Assembly (NCBI GenBank): GCA_965247705.1
Contig: CBDFHV010000084.1
Span: 62,001-126,000 of the forward strand
Direction: 5' to 3'
Length of the DNA stretch: 64,000 nt
Origin: CBDFHV01 sp965247705
GTDB taxonomy: Bacteria; Pseudomonadota; Alphaproteobacteria; Rhodospirillales; CAMCUA01
Within the stretch, counting starts at the first letter, position 1. The number at the start of each line of letters is the position of its first letter. The notes beneath the pieces were generated by a model that was not told the origin of the DNA, searched no databases, and saw only the letters and a list, made by a program, of their open reading frames with translations. The position numbers were made by a program, and so were the translations under genes. This document shows, in pieces, positions 59,483-64,000 of this stretch.

Positions 59483-60898
59483 TCATTCGCTGGGGCGACC
59501 ACCGAAATCCGCGACGATCGATGACCAAGCCGAATTCAGCACCGCCGGCTCCAGGTCGAGGAGCGCCCGGGCCGTGTCCGCCAGGCCCGGATAGACCGGT
59601 TCGGTGATCGACGTCACCTTGTCCAGGATCTCCGTTTCGCTATAGGGGTGGCCAGGCTCTCCGCGGGCACTCTGGCACACGGCGGTGCGTTCGGTGCCAT
59701 CGGAGAACCGCCACGTGACCCGCGCCGGGCGGTCCTTGGGCGGCACCGGCGTTGGTTCGAAGGGGCGCATCTGAACCCGCTCCCGCAGGGCCGCAATCCG
59801 CGGCTCGGCGATGCGTTCCATGGTGAAAGCGGAGGTGCCGGCATGGCCGAGCAGCGCCGCCGCCGCCGCGATGTGCGGAATGGAGAACCGGGCGCCCAAC
59901 GTGGTGGTCGGGGTCACCGAATCAATGTGCATTCCGGCGGGGTGAATATCGACGACGATCTGTTCCACATCGCCAACCGTGCGGCCCTCCGGCAATTTCG
60001 CCAGCAAATCGAGCGTCGCATCGACCGTCGAGTGGGAGAAGTGGCAGCAGGCATGAATTTTCTGGAAGTTCGACAGAACCGCCCAATCGCCGCCGAGATC
60101 CTCGGTCATGGCCGCCGGCTTGGCCGTCGCGCCGATGGTGTCGGCGAACACCTTGTGGGGCGCGGTGTCCAACCCGGTAACGCCCAGGGGGGCCCAGTCG
60201 GCCGCGCGCATGCCGTTCGCGGTGCCGATTCCCACCCACACGTTGCGCACCAGGGCGCCTTGGTAGGCGTTGTCGAACGGGCTCGGCGTTACCATGCAGC
60301 AGGCGGTGTTCAACGTGGCGTGCAACGGTTCCGCCGCGTAGGCGCGAAGCAGGCCGAGCCCCATCGCCGCGCCAAGCACCGCGAAAATGCCGTGTGGGTG
60401 AAGATCCCGCGTGGCGCCGGGAAATCCCCGCGCCATGCGGGTCGTTATCTCGTAGGCTACGGCGAGACTGCGCAGGACGTCGATGACGGAGGCGCCTTCG
60501 GCCTCGGCCTCGGCCAGCAGCGCCGGCAGGACATAGATTCCAGCGTGGCACATGGTGACACGATAGCCTTCGTCCAGCTCGCACCAGGTACCGGCGATGG
60601 CGTTCGCGGTTGCCGCGGTGTGACGGTCGGCCCGCACGCCGCGGCCATTGAGCACACAGGCCTCTCCAACCCCGGAAAAGCGCAGCATGCGGTCCTGGAG
60701 CTGCATGACTTCGGGCTCATTTCGGCTGGCGATGATGGCCGCGAGATCATCCACCAGGATCAGGGCCGCACGCCGACGCACGGACTCGGGAATGTCGTGC
60801 CACGCCATGCCGCTCGACCACGTCATCAGCCGCCGCAGCGCCGAGACGGTGGGCGCCATATGGTCCTCTGCCGAGGTCGAACGAGTGCTTGTGCTCAT
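59483..60898 (-). CDS. MmgE/PrpD family protein
   Basis: A 471-residue protein of the MmgE/PrpD fold, whose known members are 2-methylcitrate dehydratase, cis-aconitate decarboxylase and iminodisuccinate epimerase. Typical segments are RRRAALILVDDLAAIIASR, LHPHGIFAVLGAAMGLGLL and KIHACCHFSHSTVDATLDL. No prpB/prpC neighbours are present, so propionate catabolism is not supported. ATG 60859 (MAPTVSALRR) 13 codons in is an alternative start. It is convergent with the amidohydrolase operon and divergent from the malonyl-CoA synthetase gene. Confidence 0.9.
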   Translation of the reverse strand: MSTSTRSTSAEDHMAPTVSALRRLMTWSSGMAWHDIPESVRRRAALILVDDLAAIIASRNEPEVMQLQDRMLRFSGVGEACVLNGRGVRADRHTAATANAIAGTWCELDEGYRVTMCHAGIYVLPALLAEAEAEGASVIDVLRSLAVAYEITTRMARGFPGATRDLHPHGIFAVLGAAMGLGLLRAYAAEPLHATLNTACCMVTPSPFDNAYQGALVRNVWVGIGTANGMRAADWAPLGVTGLDTAPHKVFADTIGATAKPAAMTEDLGGDWAVLSNFQKIHACCHFSHSTVDATLDLLAKLPEGRTVGDVEQIVVDIHPAGMHIDSVTPTTTLGARFSIPHIAAAAALLGHAGTSAFTMERIAEPRIAALRERVQMRPFEPTPVPPKDRPARVTWRFSDGTERTAVCQSARGEPGHPYSETEILDKVTSITEPVYPGLADTARALLDLEPAVLNSAWSSIVADFGGRPSE

Positions 60899-61208
60899 GA
60901 TTTGCCGCTTCCCGTCCTATGACAATGCAATGGCCGTATTTTCCGCATCTGCGGCCTTGTCGGGTCCGTGAGCGCGGCGCCCCACAGCGTGAAATTTGGG
61001 GCGGCTCCCTTGGCGGCAAAGGCGCACCCTGTTCTTCTTGCCTGCCGCGACGACGACCTTGGCCAAGGTTCGCCCAAAAAGCCACCCCCTACAACACTCG
61101 AAGAGGCCGTCCACACATGACAGCGCCGTCGTGGATAATTGCATGGGCAACCGGTAACGTGCCAACCGACTCGTCGAAGGGCCGCACCCGCCCGGAGTTC
61201 CCCGATGA
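60899..61208. other. Divergent intergenic region of 310 bases
   Basis: Lies between the MmgE/PrpD start and the malonyl-CoA synthetase start, and so must hold both promoters. I see no clear hexamers, palindrome or small gene; the open frames across it are shadows without homology. Confidence 0.35.
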
Positions 61209-62735
61209 ATGACTGCTAACGTCTACGAATTGTTCCGCCAGCGGTTTTCCGTCGACCGTTCTCGGCCGTTCATCGACAGCGCCGGTGGCAGGGTCCATTC
61301 CTACCGCGACCTCGAGGAGACCTGCGGCCGCTACGCCCGCTTGCTGCGCCAGTTAGGGGTTGAGAAGGGTGACCGGGTGGCGGGGCAGGTGGAGAAGTCG
61401 GCCGAGGCGGTCTTTCTCTACCTCGCCGTCCTCGGCATCGGCGCCATCTACATGCCGCTGACCACCGCCTACCGAAGGGCGGAGATGGAATACTTCCTGT
61501 CCGACGCCGCGCCCCGTGTGGTGGTCGGCGACCCCGGGGCCGAGGACATGCTGGGCGAAATCGCCGCCAAAAGCGGTGTCCCCCATGTCCTGACCCTGGA
61601 TGGGGCGGGCGGCGGGTCGCTGGCCGATCGGAGTCGCGGCCTCGATACCGAATTTCCGGTCGTCGCGGCCGCGGACGAGGACGTCTGCGCCATCGTCTAC
61701 ACGTCGGGCACCACGGGGCGGCCCAAGGGCGCCATGATGACCCACGGTTTGACGGCGTGGAACGCAAAGACCCTGCACCAGGCCTGGGGCTGGCGGCCGG
61801 ACGACGTTCTCCTGCACGCCAACCCCATCGCCACTGGCCTGTTCGGGACCACCAACCTGGTGCTGTTGAACGGAACCGGGATGATCTTCCTGCCCAAGTT
61901 CGACGCCGATGCGGTGATCCGGTTGCTGCCCCGCGCGACGGTGTTCATCGGCGTCCCCACCTACTACGCGCGGCTCCTGGCCCATCCCGAGTTCACCGCC
62001 GAGGTGTGCCGCGACATGCGCCTTTTCGTGACCGGCTCGGCGCCCCTCCGGGCCGAAACCTTTTTTGCCTTCCGCCAGCGCACCGGCCACACCCTTCTCG
62101 ACCGCTACGGGCTGACGGAGACGCTGCTGTTCACCTCCAATCCTCTCTCGGGCGAGCGCGTTCCCGACACCTCGGGTCCGCCCCTGCCGGGGGTCGAGGT
62201 GCGGATTACCGGCGAGAACGGCGACAGTCTGCCGATGGGTGAGATCGGCATGATCGAGGTGAAGACGCCCCACATGTTTAAGGGCTATTGGGGAATGCCG
62301 GAAATGACCGAGGCTGATTTCCGTGCCGACGGCTTCTTCATCACCGGCGATCAGGGCCGAATTAATCCCAACGGCTACGTCTCGGTGGTGGGGCGGGCGA
62401 AGGACGTGGTCATCACCGGCGGCTTCAACGTCTACCCCAAGGAAGTGGAAACCTTCATCGACGCCATCGACGGGGTCGAGGAATCGGCCGTCATCGGCGT
62501 GCCCCACCCAGACTTCGGCGAAGCCGTCACCGCCGTGGTCACCCGCCGACCGGGAGACGAAGACTTGACGGAAGAACGGATCATCGGCCGCCTCAAGGGC
62601 GAGATCGCCGACTACAAGGTGGCGAAGCGGGTGTTCTTCGTCGACGCACTGCCCCGCAACGTCCTCGGCAAGGTGGAAAAGAAGGTCCTGCGCGAGCGCT
62701 ACCAGGGAATGTTCAAGACCCGCGGATATTCGTGA
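61209..62735 (+). CDS. matB: Malonyl-CoA synthetase-like AMP-forming ligase
   Basis: A 508-residue member of the adenylate-forming superfamily. The P-loop is IVYTSGTTGRPKGAMMTHG. Further motifs are LLDRYGLTETLLFTSNPLSG, FFITGDQGRINPNGYVSVVG and RAKDVVITGGFNVYPKEVE, with the catalytic Lys in LPRNVLGKVEKKVL. The N-terminal VEKSAEAVFLYLAVLGIGAI and Pro-Leu-Thr-Thr-Ala-Tyr pattern match alphaproteobacterial MatB. Known role: malonate (or methylmalonate) plus CoA and ATP to the thioester. matA/matC neighbours are absent, so another short acid is possible. It could dispose of malonate made by ureide breakdown; that link is inference. Confidence 0.8.
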   Translation: MTANVYELFRQRFSVDRSRPFIDSAGGRVHSYRDLEETCGRYARLLRQLGVEKGDRVAGQVEKSAEAVFLYLAVLGIGAIYMPLTTAYRRAEMEYFLSDAAPRVVVGDPGAEDMLGEIAAKSGVPHVLTLDGAGGGSLADRSRGLDTEFPVVAAADEDVCAIVYTSGTTGRPKGAMMTHGLTAWNAKTLHQAWGWRPDDVLLHANPIATGLFGTTNLVLLNGTGMIFLPKFDADAVIRLLPRATVFIGVPTYYARLLAHPEFTAEVCRDMRLFVTGSAPLRAETFFAFRQRTGHTLLDRYGLTETLLFTSNPLSGERVPDTSGPPLPGVEVRITGENGDSLPMGEIGMIEVKTPHMFKGYWGMPEMTEADFRADGFFITGDQGRINPNGYVSVVGRAKDVVITGGFNVYPKEVETFIDAIDGVEESAVIGVPHPDFGEAVTAVVTRRPGDEDLTEERIIGRLKGEIADYKVAKRVFFVDALPRNVLGKVEKKVLRERYQGMFKTRGYS

Positions 62736-62741
62736 GCGGTA

Positions 62742-63158
62742 TCAACAGCCCATTCGATCGGCGAGGTCGAGCAAGTCCTTGGCGATCAGATCGTAATCGC
62801 CCGTGGGCTTCAGGTCCTCGGTGTCGTCGGGACCGTGGGCCGGCGCGCCCCGGTCGATGAAGGCGGCGCGATAACCGTATTCCTGGGCGGCGACCATCAT
62901 GCATTGCTCCGGCCTGACGCCGAGATAGTCGGCGGCCATCAGGTAGACGTCCCGGTGCGGCTTGTAATGCTTGGCGATCTCGGAGACGAGGACCGTGTCC
63001 CATGGCAACCCGGCGTGTTTCGTCCCGTTGATGATCATCGAGATATTGGCGTTCGACATGGCCGCGATGATGAACTTGCCCTTCAGTCGGGTCAGGCCGG
63101 CCACGGAATTGGGCCAGGGATCGAGACGCTCCCATGTTCGGTTATCGTCCCTATCCGG
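62742..63158 (-). pseudogene. Haloacid dehalogenase type II, 5'-truncated by an insertion sequence
   Basis: The open minus-strand frame reads TWERLDPWPNSVAGLTRLKG, then FIIAAMSNANISMIINGTKH and YKPHRDVYLMAADYLGV. This is the second half of an L-2-haloacid dehalogenase-type HAD protein, with the SNxN motif and the Lys-Pro. The first half, with the nucleophile Asp, is missing: the frame hits a stop at 63159-63161, where the IS1595-type element begins. The MMVAAQEYGYRAAFI segment also lacks about ten residues usually found after VAAH, another sign of decay. It cannot be catalytic. Confidence 0.8.
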
Positions 63159-63159
63159 T

Positions 63160-64000
63160 TAAAACAGGATCGGCCTAAATGTTCTTGTTATGTTCACGTA
63201 GAGGATGTAGGCTGATCGCATTGTCTCGGGCTTTTGGAGGGCGGTGCGATGGGCAGGATGTTGGCGTTTCAAGAACGGCACGGATCGGAAGCGGCCTGCA
63301 TCGAGGCGCTGGCCCGGCTGCGCTGGCCGCAGGGCTATGTCTGTGCCCGCTGCGGCGAACGGCGGAGCTACCGAATGACGGCGCGGCCCAGGATCTTCGA
63401 ATGCGCCCGTTGCGGTCATCAGGAATCGGTGACGGCGGGGACGATCTTCCACCGCACCCGCACGCCGCTCCGCAAATGGTTCCTGGCGGCGTGGTGGATG
63501 GCGCGCGACAAGCGTGGGGTCTCGGCCCTTTTGCTGTCCCGCGAGTTGGATCTGCGCTACGAGACAGCGTGGCTGATGGCTCATAAGCTGCGTCATGCCC
63601 TGACGGAGCGCTCGGAATTTCCGCTCGAGGGCTTGGTCGAGGTCGACGAGAGTTATTATGGCGGGCGCGGCAAGCCGGAGAGCCGGGGCCGGGGCCTTTC
63701 CAACCCGAACAAGAGCCTGTTGGTGATGGCCGTCGAGAAGCGGCCGGTCGGGCCGGGCAAGGGCATCAAGGGAAGCGGCTTCGTCGCCGGCCGGGCGCGG
63801 CTCGCCATCCTCCCGGCGGCCACCGCCCGCGAGCTGGGCGGCTTCGTGCGCGCCTCGGTCAGGCCCGGAAGCCGCCTCGCCAGCGACGCCTTCAAGGGGT
63901 ACGCCGGACTCCGCGACACCTATCGCCACCACCCCGTCGTGCAAGGCGAAGGCAAGAATGCCGAGCGCTTGATGCCGGTCGTCCATGTCCTGTTTTCCAA
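63160..64000 (+). mobile_element. IS1595-family insertion sequence, left part (right end outside window)
   Basis: The element begins close to 63160, where the haloacid dehalogenase homology ends. It contains the transposase gene at 63249 and continues beyond the window. The exact left terminal repeat could not be fixed without the right end. It has cut the dehalogenase gene. Confidence 0.75.
63249..64000 (+). CDS. IS1595-family transposase (zinc ribbon plus ISXO2-like DDE domain), partial
   Basis: The frame from ATG 63249 stays open to the end of the window (250 codons). The N-terminal zinc ribbon has two Cys pairs, YVCARCGERRSY and FECARCGHQES, followed by TAGTIFHRTRTPLRKWFLA. The DDE domain shows the first Asp in LVEVDESYYGGRG and the second in RLASDAFKGYAGL. 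The last residues in view, MPVVHVLFS, fit the segment just before the third catalytic position. It shows no damage within the window, so the element may be intact. Confidence 0.9.
   Translation, partial: MGRMLAFQERHGSEAACIEALARLRWPQGYVCARCGERRSYRMTARPRIFECARCGHQESVTAGTIFHRTRTPLRKWFLAAWWMARDKRGVSALLLSRELDLRYETAWLMAHKLRHALTERSEFPLEGLVEVDESYYGGRGKPESRGRGLSNPNKSLLVMAVEKRPVGPGKGIKGSGFVAGRARLAILPAATARELGGFVRASVRPGSRLASDAFKGYAGLRDTYRHHPVVQGEGKNAERLMPVVHVLFS

Noticed and set aside
59483..60898. prpD of a methylcitrate cycle
   Set aside because: No prpB or prpC genes are adjacent; the fold also covers other dehydratases, decarboxylases and epimerases.

Overview
The window is GC-rich and almost fully coding. 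It looks like a chromosomal segment of an alphaproteobacterium, probably of the Rhodospirillales type. The best evidence is a response regulator that matches CtrA along its whole length, with a CtrA-type operator beside it and a divergent flagellar fliI-fliJ pair, next to a cheA-cheY-cheB-cheR chemotaxis operon. I saw no rRNA, tRNA or CRISPR array. Both ends are cut: cheA lacks its 5' part and an IS1595-type transposase runs off the right end.

Layout. 1-4116: chemotaxis operon. 4186-6927: ctrA and, divergently, fliI-fliJ. 6946-10947: a DadA-like flavoenzyme and a large FecR/RTX-repeat protein broken into three frames. 10957-25687: a catabolic region with six FAD-dependent DAO-fold oxidoreductases (four are close DadA-like paralogues, three of them in tandem), two tandem amidases, an SDR, a 2-hydroxyacid dehydrogenase, an MBL-fold hydrolase, a FAH/hydratase-fold protein, a VOC protein and a small secreted Rap1a/Tai-like protein. 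25774-30370: molybdenum/formate functions (ModE-like regulator, mobA, fdhD), a secreted small protein and a disulfide oxidoreductase, with a long imperfect inverted repeat between the ModE-like gene and mobA. 30500-36906: an AsmA-like protein, cysE-cysK with remnants of an Lrp/AsnC regulator and a DUF934 protein, a MATE exporter and formate-tetrahydrofolate ligase. 37003-42116: an alcohol dehydrogenase and a methyltransferase divergent from two radical-SAM genes, each with one frameshift. 42280-44080: an IS3-family element next to a decayed IS630 remnant.

44505-59432 is a long same-strand run that reads as one uptake-and-degradation unit. It encodes a Tat-exported peptide/opine-type binding protein, two M20 amidohydrolases, a 59-codon carbon-nitrogen hydrolase fragment, two Dpp-like permeases, a fused double ATPase, HyuA and HyuB, two PuuE-like deacetylase-fold hydrolases and an isochorismatase-type amidohydrolase. 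My inference is import and ring opening of a cyclic amide or ureide (hydantoin-like) followed by N-carbamoyl or amide hydrolysis. An MmgE/PrpD protein and a malonyl-CoA synthetase follow. A HAD dehalogenase is then cut by the IS1595-type element.

Four single-base frame changes interrupt otherwise well-conserved genes (two in the RTX gene, one in each radical-SAM gene). One lies in an 8-T run. They may be assembly or sequencing errors rather than biology and should be checked in reads first.
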